From: Taenia hydatigena
Lineage: Eukaryota; Platyhelminthes; Cestoda; Cyclophyllidea; Taeniidae
Assembly: GCA_036345935.2 (NCBI GenBank)
Contig: JADWOT020000008.1
Location: 1,720,387-1,784,386, forward strand
Direction: 5' to 3'
DNA length: 64,000 nt
The translations under genes were made by a program, and so were the position numbers. Below the pieces are notes generated by a model that made no database searches, was not told the origin of the DNA, and saw only the letters and a program-made list of their open reading frames with translations. Below, piece after piece: positions 24,171-37,700 of the stretch (positions are counted from its first letter, which is position 1; each line of letters begins with the position of its first letter).

Positions 24171-27100
24171 GCTGCCTACGGCGCCTAAGGTAGGCTGGTA
24201 GCATCATTTGCTTTACTGTTTACCTAAACGGTGCTAGCACTGCTTCCCAAGGTCATTGCTCGAAAACAGGTTTAACTAGCTTACTGGTGCATTGTCCAGC
24301 TTGTCTGGATTTCTCTAAGATTAAGGGCGACCATGCATTTGAAGCCGAGCACCAATCGCATGCAACCTTGCATTCTTTTGTCTTCGCACACCTTCTTATG
24401 ACTCCGTGCAGAGTTGGTGGATGAATGTGGCAAAGCACTAAAAACTGTGCTTTGCAGCACGTAGTTGGAAAGCGTTTCAAGCCATAGGCGAGTTTTGGTA
24501 CATCTCTGTGTTTGCGACCTATTTGTATGTATCCCTCATTGTGTTTCGCAGCTTTTTTGCATTTTGGAGAATAAATTTATTTGTTCATGCATTTTGTGTT
24601 TTTTTCACATGTTAACATCCTCATGAAGTGATCCAACACGCCGAATGTAAGCAACTTTTAGTCGGTCGACCAGGTGATATGAACTGCTACGGAGTAAATC
24701 CACCTTTATCTAGGATTGGCGTCTTCATCGTTGCTCTATATTGCCCGTCCTTCGGAACTAGAGCTCAGCAACCAGTGCCGTATAGCGTCCGGAACGTCTT
24801 TCGAAGGTAGTATTCCTAGTCAATAATATCTAGCACTCATCTGAACAGTGCGGTGGGTCTTGTGAATACCGCAGTGTTAGATTAGAGATTTAAGTGTCTT
24901 CGGTCTCATTGCTACTGTTTTGTTACTCAACCCTTCTGCACACGCCTCTACACGAGCATATATGGCCAGCAATATTCTAGGGAAGGCAATAAGGGTAAAG
25001 CAAAGCGAATTTCGTACGTGACTCCGTGTGAAGGTCAAAAGGAATGTCGTCACGACGCAGATGTGATTCAAACTCATGCCGCGCGCCCTTCCTCTAGCTC
25101 AACCATACCCCCTTTTTACCACATTATAACTTTCCTACCCACTGCATACGTCAGCCTACCCGGTCCTTACGGAACTTGAGTAGGTAAAATTAAAGGGCAT
25201 AAATACAGAGACCATAAGGGCTATGAACGAATACGGCCAATAATGAAGGTCCGCAGAAAGGCATTGTTAATGTTCTCCGAGGTGCACTGCACGCAATCTT
25301 TATTATTAGCTCAGTCGACAATCTTTTCCGCCAACTCCCGTTCGCAACTTTGCTAGTGTCCCACCAACGTCGTTTTCCATCCTCTTTCTCCTCAGCATCC
25401 TCATGCCGTAAAAGTGTTGATAGCACTAATGACGATGTGTGGTTAATCACATTTTCCCCTGCCGCGATTATTGACTGTTTTTAACTTTGCGCCCCTCACT
25501 CTTATCCTATTGTTTTCGTTAATGCATCTTTAGCTTGCCCTTTTATGCCCACCAATAACTTGCTACCATTTCCGTACATTTAAATTTATTTTTTACGCCC
25601 ATTGTTACTTCCACTTTCCATCTATCGCACTGCCACCTCCTCGTTACACCCATGACGCATTCATCCATTCAATCCTTTGTCTCTTATACTGTCACAATTA
25701 CCTCAAGACAATCGTTAGCCCCTGTCAAATGCATTTCAGCAACTATCAAATAATCGGCCTTGCATTCACGAAATGTGACCATCTTCGCTACCGTGTTTGA
25801 TCACATCTTCGCAGATGCATTCCGGTAGTTGTCTGAAATTGCGAATTAAGATTTGATCAAAGAATGACGAACAATCAGATTAAACAACTCGACTCATCTA
25901 AACTATTTCACTCTTGCCTTAAGGACTGGTAAAATCACTGCTCCACAGAGTAATGGAGAGCCTGTGGTGGCTGCCAGATAATTTTAGGGATGTCTAACAA
26001 AGCAGAGATTATTTGAGTCAAACTTGACGAAGAATTAGACCATAGGATTCGCATCTGGACTTTCTATAATAATGACTCTATTATATACCATACAAATTCA
26101 TTGAATGGGCAATGTAGTGATTTGGAATCTACAACGGTTGATGCGTACGTGTAAGGAAAACATTTTACAAACCTGTGTAAGAAACTAAGCTCTGTTAAGA
26201 TTTAATGCTGTTGACCTAATTACTTTTGCTACGGAACACAAAGCTTGCAGAAGGAAAGGCATTCAACGGCTCCCCAAAAAAGGGCGTTCTTCCCTTGTCC
26301 ATTGGTTGAAGCGTGCTATCGCATGTGTGATATCACCGTCTTTAAAGCAGTAAAAGCCTTGGCTATGCGCAAAACACATTCCGTCTAATGCGTACTCAGA
26401 CCGTCAAAATTTTGGCGCATTGATTCGCAAAATGCATTACAAGACAACATTCTTCTTGTTGTTATCTCCCATCAGTGCAGTGCTACGCAATAATTACGCG
26501 CTCACTCTAGAAAATCCAAACTTATGCAGCCTAAGCATTTCCTCTTTGATTAGGATAAAGATGTCGAATGAGATGAAATCAACTTAATTGAAAGTAGCAG
26601 CGATGAGGCTGCTTCTGAAGACAGTCCATCAGTTGGATCTGCAGCACATACTTTCTTCATTGTCAATATGGCGTCCAACGATTGCCGTATATTCATTTAA
26701 CGCCGTAGACGAGGCGCTGTGACCAGCTTGACATTGATATTGACGCACACACGTCTTGTGTATGGTAACCTTGTCCAGCCCTCCTAAAAGAGGATGCTTC
26801 TGACATCACTCAATGTATATCATGACGCGTCAGTCACGACTTTGTCACCCCTACTGGGTTGGTAAAACAGGCACTCCCAGACGTTTGGTTTTGGCACAAT
26901 AACCAACAGTTCACTCCAAGTTAGGAAAGTGTGCAGGCATCTGTCGTAAGCATCATCTAAGGTCAATCAGGAACGACGTTTGGCTTCAAATACAAAGCTT
27001 AATTGATCTTCTTTCGCAATAATATCGGTGAATTAACACCGAAGAAACTCATTTTTACAATCAACTCGATGACCCTGGATAGCAATTTTAGTCATGCTTG

Positions 27101-27969
27101 TGCAAATGATGGGATAAAAAGGAGAACCGCTTGCAAATGGCCTCAGATAAAGTAGCGACCAACAAAAATCTGACTAAGCAGTGACCCAAGAACTTTAAAA
27201 CGCGTTTACCAGATAACTACCAAGTACAAATCAGGTGTCGGGCCCAACCAAATTTGAATCAGGAAACTTACGCACTTCAAGTCAAAACCACACCGCAGAA
27301 CCGCTGGACCCTGTAGTTGCCTTAAGTTAGTGAATGACCACAATTTTAAGCGTGTGAGCTTGGTCCATCTTCGAACTAAAGCGGAGTTCTAGCTGGTTAA
27401 CTGATAAGACCTCGGTTTTCCTAAGGCAAAGATTGCAGGCTCGTGCTGTCAGACGCTCGCAGCAACACGATTTGACAATATTTTCAAGTGGATTTAGGCT
27501 TTGGAAAAGTACGATTAGCCCACAAGTGCTGAAATCCAAAATATGTCGTCTGAAAACACTGCGATCACTCTAGCTTGCTACATTTACAAAATTGTCAATG
27601 AGGATTACGAAGAATCGACAAAAGGAACAAAGGATCAAAATCAACCACGAAAATGATGTGACAGGGGAACGCAAAATGTAAGCACTGTCAATACATGTAA
27701 AGAAAACAAAGGACATGGAAAGGTGTGAATGGCACCCAGAACGTCAAATGAGGAATGTGTATTGCGAGGAGCCAAGTATTACGGAAAAATTAGTAGAACC
27801 TATGAGAATGGGGAGGAGTGATGTAAACTGATCCGAAAATTGTTATTTCGCACTGCTTGGGTGGTAGAATTGATGGAGTAGTAAGATAAAGAACGAAAAG
27901 TTGTGCAGTTGCAATGGTATCCATCCTTGGCAAAATAATTGGGTTAAGTGTTTAAAAAGCCGGAGTCCA

Positions 27970-28042
27970 GACCGCGTGGCCTAATGCGTAAGGTGTCTGG
28001 CTCCTAAGTAGAAGATTGTGGGTTTGAGTCCTACCGTGGGTG
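27970..28042 (+). tRNA. tRNA-Arg(CCU)-like, mirror copy
   Basis: Reverse-complement copy of 738-810, with the same acceptor and anticodon-stem mismatches. The shared defects show that they predate the arm duplication. Confidence 0.65.
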
Positions 28043-28179
28043 TCTTGTTTACCCACACCAATATGCGTTCTTTTGCAGCAGTGCCAAAAAGTGTCTAGAA
28101 ATGTGCGCATGCGTAGTTGCAGCCGTCTTGTCACTACCTGCCATCGGGCACCAAAGGAGAATTCTGGAGGGAAAAGCAT

Positions 28180-28244
28180 TGCCCAGAGCGAGACCCGCAC
28201 TCGCGACCTTCAGATTATGAGACCAACGCGCTACCCGGGCGGGC
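28180..28244 (-). pseudogene. tRNA-Met-derived pseudogene, mirror copy
   Basis: Reverse-complement copy of 536-600, with the same missing D-arm segment and altered T loop. The two arms differ by one base 30 positions downstream (C630 versus A28150 on the plus strand), a CpG to TpG type change. Confidence 0.75.
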
Positions 28245-28739
28245 CTTCCACGCACTTATAACATTTTAGAGCCTCACAAATCAGGCAGGAAAGCTCGTGA
28301 AGAAACGTAGAGTGGCTCGGAATTGTTGGAATTTGATGCGCCAACACATACGGCATCAATTATGCTCAGCTGCGTTTAAGTTGATTCAGTGAATGCTAGC
28401 TATCCGGATAGGGTAGATGCAGTTGTCGGTCTGATGCAGCGTTGGCGATGGCGTTGTTCAACCAATAAAAGTGTGTCCCAGTGTGAAAAGCGGTGAGTAC
28501 AGGGGGGAGGTAGTACGTCACGTGAAGAAATCGCGCCCAAAATTTAGCTATGCATAAGTGGTAATGTGTGGTTTGAGGGATGATAGGTTGAAAGAATTGC
28601 CACTCACTTGGATTTCGACTGCTGTGAAAAAGTTATTTGTTAGTGGTGGTGAGCAGTGCTTTGAGCAATGGTCGCTGGTAGGTGGGAGGGTGGAAATGTA
28701 TCTATGACCCACTTGTTATGCAGTCAATTACGGCTGGCT

Positions 28740-31700
28740 AATAGATAAGAGAATTTATGTTTAAAAAGAGCTTGAACACTTCATAAAACGAAGCATTTAA
28801 TATAGTTAAGTTAGGACGAGGAGCGAGGTAAAAGGAAAAGTTGGCGAAGCATACTCTGGGGCTTTTCCATAAAATCGGATCAATTGGTTGATTCTTACCT
28901 CTAATCTGTTCCACATCAGAAGGCGGCAAGGATATCGCTGCGACACAAATTATCTGACTGCTATTTTACACCTCGATCAGTGTGCTGCAATGCCTGCAGC
29001 GCAATGATTACTGCATGCACAGTGATCATGCCAAAAGTGGCAATTTGTCGGTGATATGTTCAAATGCATGATGAGTCGTCGATTGACTGGCTTGCTTGTA
29101 AGGTGGTCAGCTGGCAGTGGAGCAATCTAGCCTTACTACTGAATGTGTTTTGTATGCGTAGAAAGGTCACGGGATTAATCGTTCATCATGGCAGCAGAGG
29201 TTATTTGAATCAAACTTGACGACCGAGACATTCATTTGCTATTTAGGAGTTTTTCAGCATAACATTTTAAATGACTGAACCAACCACTATTCCAGCGCTG
29301 TCGAGAACCAAAGCTTTCATTAAAGGAAAGGTTCTTTCTACCAACGTGGTTTGTAGGTCGCAAATCGGAATTAATTAATTCAGTTTTTACCTCAGTTTCA
29401 CCTTTCTTACGATTAGTCAGACTATGACTAATTTAACCTTGCTGTCGGATCTTAGAATCCATTTGACTTTAATGGAGGGGTAGCATGGGTGAGACCTCTT
29501 CTAAGGGTTTTGTTCACTCCATTTAGTCACGATAATGGAGACATTTCCGACTAATGATTTCATTAATTTTATAACTTGATGAGAAGCATTTCTTTGTACT
29601 GAAGTGCATCTCGTAGTCATAAGTGGCTGCAAAATTTGTTCTTAGCGAATGGGCTCAATGAATGCCCTAATCGACTGGTTTGCTTGCTCCTCCTAGTGCT
29701 GTTTCCTTCAAAGTACATTGCTATTCCCAATGATGCTACTCAATTGACATTAGTAACACTCTTATATTTCAGCATGCCGGACCGATTATGTTCAGTGACT
29801 GAAAGTCGCGGTCTGCATCCGCTTCGAATGCCTTCTTCTCACAACCAAGTAGGGTTAAACTTGGAAAGAACATGAGCGAGGAATTCGCATTTACACAAAA
29901 AGGGCTTGATCGTCGACACCTGCGTGGACTGTATTACACACTGCGTAAAATTTCTACGAGGTTTCGGCCCCATATGAGCTTGTGATTAACCCTGCCATTG
30001 TTCTGCTTGTGAAAAATTTTAGTGATTAATTAGCACTAGCCTTGAGAGCAAAAATGGATATGTCAAGCAAAAATCGGACTTTTAGTGAGATGCTTTAGGC
30101 ATTGTAGCACAGGCGAGGCCAATAATGAACCTGTTGTTGCGGATGTAACTGCAGCGATTGCCAGATGGCTGCTCCCCCATCTTCTTTAGCCACAAGAACG
30201 TCCATGAGGCTCTTCTACTACTCACTTAATTGCGCAGCATTTGTACCACATGTACCATCCACTCTGCCCACCATGGCGTGAATCACCTTCAGACACTAGC
30301 ATTCAAATCGTCAATCAATTCCAAGTTAATGCTTCCAATGAACGCGTTTAGCCTAAAATCCAACCACGCATGCACCAAAAAAGTTTAGGCATATTTAAAA
30401 GTTGCCACGCTTTGTGTTAACGTGTCGCAGTAGTGCAATATGATAACGAAATGCCACGCATGTCTGGGTTGAACATACTATATTATGTGTGTCAGAATTA
30501 TTCCAAGACGCCATGGTAAAGTTGATTCCTAGGTATGGACAAGAAATGGAACCATCTCGATTTGCTTAAGGGATTACCTATACTGCTCTTTTGCCTTAAG
30601 AAAACTCATTTGGAGATTAGAATTATGTCTCACTGTAGATATTCACGTGAGTTATTGCGCAGAATACTTTTAATTTTCTTGTCGCTAATTTATTGTAAAT
30701 AATTGGTTTTATGCGATGGTGTAGCGGCTGGGGAGTAAGTGAAATCTACCCGAGGCCGTGGTTTGGGTAAGCGAGGTAGAACATCGCTTCTCGGCTCTCT
30801 GAGCTAAGATCATGTGTAGTATCTGTTCTTTGCAGTGTAATTTCTGCAACGGTCCCTAATTTGAGACCAATGAAATTACCTGTATTTTTCCAACTGGGAC
30901 GGGTGCTGTGAGCTTGCTCGACCCCGTCCACGGGTCGGCCTCGTATTGCATTACCTCGAGGATTGGCCCATTAATGAATAACAAGATAGGGAGAGGCAGC
31001 ATTGGGTGCGTGTGTGTGCAGAGCGCGTCCCGCAGTCAGTCGTTGCCAATGCGCGTGGACGTGCGTACGAGAGGAAGGGATGAAGTAGAGATTACTCTCC
31101 CCGCAAAGCACTCTGCGACACATCATGACGCTGCCCTCTCTCGCAGCTCAAAACAGCGCTGCTCCTTAGCAAACAGAAGAGCATTGCGCACGAAACCACA
31201 TCTTTCCACTCGTTCAATCCCTAGGCATATCGGATGTCCGCTGTGTGGATTGCGAAGGCTGCTGATCAGTGCGGCTTGTTAAGAGGCTGGATCGGGAGGC
31301 AGTCTCGAGGTGCATTGCTCCTTTTAAATTGTTATTTTCGCCAATAATATTCTCATTTACCAGCAATTCACTCAGGCACTGTAATAGTTTCATTGCTTTC
31401 AATGCACCTTTGGAGTGAGGGGCAGTGGAGTGGTTTGCACCTTGTACTGGACAGCAACCCTTTCACTCCCTCTACTCATTTACTTTCACCAGGTAGGGAG
31501 GAATGGGGGGCGGGTAAATTTAGAAGAGGAGGCGTCGTTGGAAGTCTGTGCAGGGAGAGAAACTCAGCCAGTATAATTTATTAAATGTGCAAAATTGGCC
31601 TTGGACGTGATACTCATGTTGATTTCCTAAGTGACACCTAAGCTGGCCTAAATTGTGCAGCAGGCAGCCTTTTCAGGCTCAAATGAACAACTCTGATGAT

Positions 31701-34700
31701 CCTTGCTCATGGCTAATTTGCACCACTCAGATCTCACTAGACTCCTTGTTCTTCCAGAACTCAAAGACACGCACTGCGATTCGTGCATCAATTGAGATTT
31801 CGCACCGATGTCCACCGAATTCAGACCAATTTACCCACCACAGCTGTACTGCAAGGTTCATCGCCTTTATGGCAGAGTTGGTTAGAGTGATGAACGTTCT
31901 GGCACCTAATAACTGCCTTGTCCGCACCACATTACTCCGATCTTAACTATTAATCTGCGACTTTGCAATGGCAGATCACGTATCAGGCGCGAAAGTAAAG
32001 TTTGCACACTAATGGCTGAAATGAAACTACCCGATAACACATATAAAGACACCCAACAAGGATAGCACATAAGTTGTGGCTAATGATACGAGGAGTTAAC
32101 GCAATACTTTGGTTGTTGAAAGCGATCACTGAGAGACCATGAGGCAGCCATTGCAAACCTCGTGATGGGCGTTGCGTCAGAATTTCTGGGGGCAGAGAGG
32201 AGGAAGTGTCTCCTTCACCCCGTGTTAGCACCGAAATTCCTTAGCTCTGACCTATTCGTTCAAAGGATTGCAAGACAGAAGACAAGGAGATAATCGAGAA
32301 ACGCACAACATCTTTATTCGTCGTGTAAATCTGTGTCGCGTTGAATGCACCCTTTGGTGTGAGAGGTGGGAAGAAACTTAGAACATCTTGTATGGCGCTT
32401 GTCGCATTCACCAAAGGCGACAGAAACCACTATCCTGTTTTCAATTTGTAACAAATCCACCAGCCTGCTCAAGGAGAGCTTTTCAATTCTCATATTTATT
32501 GCCTAATATTTGAGCTTAATTTTTCCTAAAATGGATGCCTTGAAGGTTGCGTGGCATTTGATTCCTTATTTAGTTATGCGCAAATATTTTATAGATGTAT
32601 ACAAATCACCCTATAACTCCTCTTTTAACCATGAACTGCTGGTAATTTTTGAATACTTGCAAAAGGCTCTTTTTAACTTTAACTTTTTTGTGCATTTGTG
32701 CATGGTTAGGATTAGGAAGGTATTTAATTGAAAGTCTTTTACCTCGGCAGTTTCAAGGTCACTGGCCGTGTTTAGCATATTGCCTGTCGGTATAGTGTGT
32801 AAGTTGCGTGTTTTAGTTGCAGCGCTATTTTGGCAAAATAGGATCCATTGGCTTCAGATTGGAAAGAACTGTTGAATTTCAGGCTTTAATTGGTGTCAAT
32901 GATGGTCTGGATCTTGAGGATGACAATAACGTACCTGTCTCTGGTGGCGCATCGAATAATCTCTGAGGGGTTACAGAAAAAATGTCGAATTTGAAGTTTG
33001 ACCTTTCTACTGCTCTCCAATTTGTGGTGGTACAAATGGGTTTCTGCCCAGGAAATGGCATGATCAGTGTTGTGTTCTGATGAAACAGTCGTTAGTCATT
33101 TCCCCGAGGTTTTATTACAAATGCAATCGTCACGCTAAATGTCTATCTGTCGGTTTGATCGATGCTGCTTCTTGAATACTCAGCCTGTTCCTGCTGATAC
33201 GAGGATGTTTTTCGGATGGAATATTTGTTGGCGCAGGTGATGGGTGGATGCGAATATCGAATTCTGCTGCGAGAAACGGATATGACTAAACAAATGAAGC
33301 GGCATACCAGCAATATTTCCTCGGAGTGCCAAGGGCAGGTGTTTCGTTAGGGCTGTGCCACCGCTAAATAGACTTCCGAATAATTTGAGGTTGCATGCTT
33401 ATAATCACCAAATTAGCCTTAAGCACTTTCGACTCAGTCTGAACTTGAACCGGAAATTTCAGGAATCTTAATCTATATAAAGGTTCATGCAGCCCTCACG
33501 GTGGGACAGAGCGCTGACTGCCTGAAATCATACTCGAACGCCATGTGCGTGAATAATGTGTTGTCATGCGATAAATGGACGTGTTGTTATGGCTTCTCTG
33601 TTCACACTACTCATGCGCATACAGTCGGAGGTCGTGAGGCGACGCTGGATGGGCAAGAACTAATGGCGATTTGATGGCAAGACATGGTGGCCGAGTGCGG
33701 GGATGTTAGATGCAGGCACGAGGGGAGGCAAAAGGGAGAGACGGAGGTGAGGTGCCGCCAGCTGCTGATGATGAACACGTCGATCGAGACGGGTTTGAAT
33801 ATGCATACTTATGAGAGCAGTGAATGGCCTCATTTACATTATCACTGCACCTGCGTTCACAATCACACATTTGTATAGGTAGAGTGTGACGGTTTCCGTC
33901 GCCTAGGTGTGTGGATTGGTAAAGCCGCTGTCATTGGACCAGCAGTTACTCCGGACAAAAGTTATGCATACTTTAGGGGACCAAAAATTATTTTTAAATT
34001 TAGTCTGCTGCTGTTAATGGAGAAGGTCCATCTCATTGAAATAAACTTGTCGCCGCAGACAGCATGCTGTGGCTATTCTAAAATTTCCACTGTTGTTTTC
34101 TCTTCGAATTACATGTTTCTGACAAAGGAGCGAAGGAATGTACGTCTTTGCGACACCTATCTGCGTAAAAATCATGAAAAACGTAAAATAGCGAGTCATA
34201 TTTCTGATTGTTTTACTGCTTTTTAAGAAATAAACCTCCTCCTCTCTTGTAAATAACTTATATTTAGGCCAAAAACACAAAAGAGAAAATTCTTTTGTTG
34301 CAAGGTGTGGCACTAGTGGCTGTCGCATAGAACACTAATAAAATGGAATGGGCTGAGCGCTATACAATGTAGTTGGTCCGAAATCGCTGAAGTTGCCTTT
34401 GATTTGCTTTTTTTTGTACTCTGCAAACGAGAAACTTCTTGCAACCTACTTATGGTGCAGCTAGTCTAGTCAATACCAGGGTAAAAATTATGTAGTGCTC
34501 CGGTATTTCCCAGAATCTGCATCTAACTTGTTGGATCAAAGCATAATAAACGGCGTCCCTTTAAGACAACGGTGAACTGTGACTAGCGTGGACATGACCA
34601 AAACGCTGCCAAACAGTTAATGAATCCGCACCGGAGTTACAATCAAGTCTGGGTGGTCGCATCAAAAGCGCTTTAGAGCACACTCCAACTAGATGGCTAA

Positions 34701-37700
34701 AGAAGTTAGTTTAGCGATGCTTTGCCTTTCCTGGTGAATTTCTTGACAACAATTTGAGGTTATATGTCATTAGCTACTAACCGACGAATCCGATAATAGT
34801 TCTTTGAAATAAGTTTTGCCCATTTTTCACTTCTTGGCACTTCTGTAGGCACAAACTTCACATACCATTCCGTCCAAAGGCCTTCTGTTTTGGATGGAGT
34901 TTGAATTGCTTAACCTCATGGTGCTTCCTAAGGTGTTGTTTTTAATCGACTTTAGAATTGAGTTTAACTGACTGGAAATGAAAGCAAATCTATGAATATA
35001 ACAATTTCGCATCTCTATCGCGCACCCACCCATAAACATCAAGCCATATTTTGAAACACAAATTCGGCACGATTTCCGCTTAGAATGCCTTTAAGCGTTT
35101 TAACAACAACGAAATAATAAATGCACCTTAAATTAGATCTGGCGGAGAATTAGCGGATGGTTCTTCCATCCTTTCATCTAAATTTACAAACGAGTTCAAG
35201 GCGGAAAGATGACTGTCATGATAAGTGGCTATTCGTGTCCATTTGCAGCTCTTGGTGTCCAGTGTGCGTGGGTCAACTCATTCCTCAAGCACTGGACCTT
35301 GAATTTGCTTACCTGCTTTGACGGCTTTTAAGGGCATGCCGTCCGATTGCCGCCTTATTCTACAAGGCGGTGATTAAAATTCGTTTCTTGGAACGTATCA
35401 GGTCTTTGCCCCCCACTAATCGGAGTGTTCCGATTTGTCAACCGTAATACAGATACGCATGCATTGGAATGAGGATGCAGTCTCTATGCAGTCAAGCACC
35501 GCAAAAAGGGTAGAATATTGATGAGCTGATAAAAAGTCAGCGCTATTACATGGTCGCTTCCAGGTCTTGACCCCCTGTGCGTTACAATAGTTAACTTCTT
35601 GGCCTGAATAGCAATCGTAGCTGTTGGACAATAATGTGAAGCATATACAGAGGACATTATGCGTACACTGGACTAGTAATTTAATATAAGTAGCATTTCC
35701 TTTAAAGTGAGTCCTCTAAAAATGAGGTGTTGACCTGCATAGAATCACCTGGAACGCCAAAGTATAGGACGAATTAAATTTAATAAAAATATTTATTTGC
35801 AGACACCCAAGCACATTTGTGAGCATAGGCTTCTAAGACGTTCTATTTTCCTAGTAAATTCGCAATGCGCATTAGAAGCGAGACCCGTGCCCGCGCGCAC
35901 GTACAATATTGATGGATGCGAAATTAAGAAGGGAAATAATGCATCAAAGAAGGCATTAAGCATTACTGTAAAAACGATGAGATCATCATCTGTAGACTTA
36001 CAGGCTCCCAGTCACACAATACGTAAACCCTGCATGTTGCAATGCAACTTCTGGATATGCTTGATCCCTCACAAACAAGTTTGAGGAGCACCAGTAACTC
36101 AGGAATATTGGTTCTATCGACCCCTATATCAGACAGTTAATAGGCTAAAGCATCGTGGCGGAGGGCTCCTAGCATTGTTATTTGTGAGTCATCGCATAGG
36201 CGCGAGTTACTTATGTGGGCGCGTCTATCACCTCGATAGTATGGCAGCAGAAACTCCACTGGTGTGTCTAAGTTCCATTTCTATTAATCTTATTGCCGTA
36301 CCCAAGCGCATTCACCATGGTCTCTGTGGTCTTAGCACTATCCTAGGTAGACCAACGACCATTAGCCACATTTATTTGCGCTTAATTCAATTGTCAGCCG
36401 ATGAGGAAGAAGTGCAGGGCAAGAGTTGGCTACAGGAATGCTTAGTGGAAAACCGTCAAATAAAACCCTACACAAAACCAAAATGCGCACTTCTTGAGAT
36501 TAAATGTTTTCTCAGCAATATGGGCTATACGAATGCCGATTTTGAAGCAAATGGCTGTTATAGACAGCAGTACGCGTTTGTTGCATTATCGTCAAAAATA
36601 GTTGTTTCTTTCATGTACATTTCAGTGACTGGGACTGGAATGAAACACTCCTGAACCCGTCCGTATTATGATTGGATTCTTGAACTGTTGCGCAAAATGC
36701 ATGAAGTGTGCATTACGAATGGAAGAGAATTTATCACTGCTCGGCTGAGAAAAGAAAAAAAGCAGAGCCCTGTCAGTTATGCAGCAATTTTGATTTTGAG
36801 GACTACCAAACATTCAGTGATGGCTTTGAGGAACGTCACCCCATCCATTTACCACGCGCATAACAATGAGCATGATACATTACCAGCTGCATAGACGATT
36901 CGATGCATTCATTAGCCTTTCGCAATGCTTTGTGCCCTTGTAGTTTGACGTGGTGATCGTAACATAGGGTCGGAGTGCCTCAAATGGCAACTGTAGTTAT
37001 TGGACAAGATCGTAATGTGGATGTGGCAAGCAGCGGTCCAAAGGTAGACCGATGGTTAAAATTTGGTAAGTCTTCCCCTGAATTTCATTCACCTCAAATT
37101 CGATGCTAGTCCGCACATTGCCATCAAAAGCTCCGGAAGAGAGGCCGAATTTATTCCAGGATGAATATCCGTACTGCAGACAACAGCGGACCATTCTGTG
37201 CAAGTTCATAAAGCATTCTATTTTCTTGACTATTTTTGAATAAGACACTAAAAAACGGTATTTGCACTCACGTGCTCCATACATGCTGACTGCGTTCTCG
37301 TTAGCTGTGCTTTAAGCCTGCTAATGCGCACTTAAAGTCGAGGATCAACCAATCACTTATGAATGCACGCGCGACTAAACCATCAGAGTAACTCGCCTCA
37401 TCGTCGAAGAGCTGGGATCACCAATCCAGAACCGAGAACCATTGTTAACACTTGCATTTGCAGCTTTTGGACTAGCTTTGTCAGACCCATGCTGACCGCC
37501 TTGAATCAGACGTAATCCACTCCACGCTGAACCTATCCTGCAGCCAACACCTGCATCTGAGGCCTCAATCTGCTAGCGCTGTACGGCGAAGTGATTGCCA
37601 CACGACCAGACCGAGTTCATTTATCAGAGCTTCATTCCAGGTAGTCGTGGATGAACTCAAAGAGGTTCTTTCTTTTTACGCCAAGAATTTCGCCACAAAA

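Larger units (their letters stand above)
20425..28739 (-). repeat. Right arm of large inverted duplication A
   Basis: Reverse-complement copy of 1-8328, separated from it by a 12.1 kb spacer. It differs by a 27-base insertion at about 20464-20490 that is bracketed by the trinucleotide AGC, and by lacking the 40 bases present at 339-378 of the other arm. Its tRNA-type loci are the same four, in mirror orientation. Sequence from 28740 onward cannot be compared because the matching part of the left arm would lie outside the window. Confidence 0.97.

Noticed and set aside
25998..29223. A match of about 28 bases between 26003-26030 and 29196-29223 (GCAGAG..TTATTTGA..)
   Set aside because: Two mismatches in 28 bases with no extension on either side; too short to call a repeat family.
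30718..30776. tRNA-like stretch near GATGGTGTAGCGGCTGG
   Set aside because: A D-arm-like start is present but no anticodon stem or T arm can be paired.
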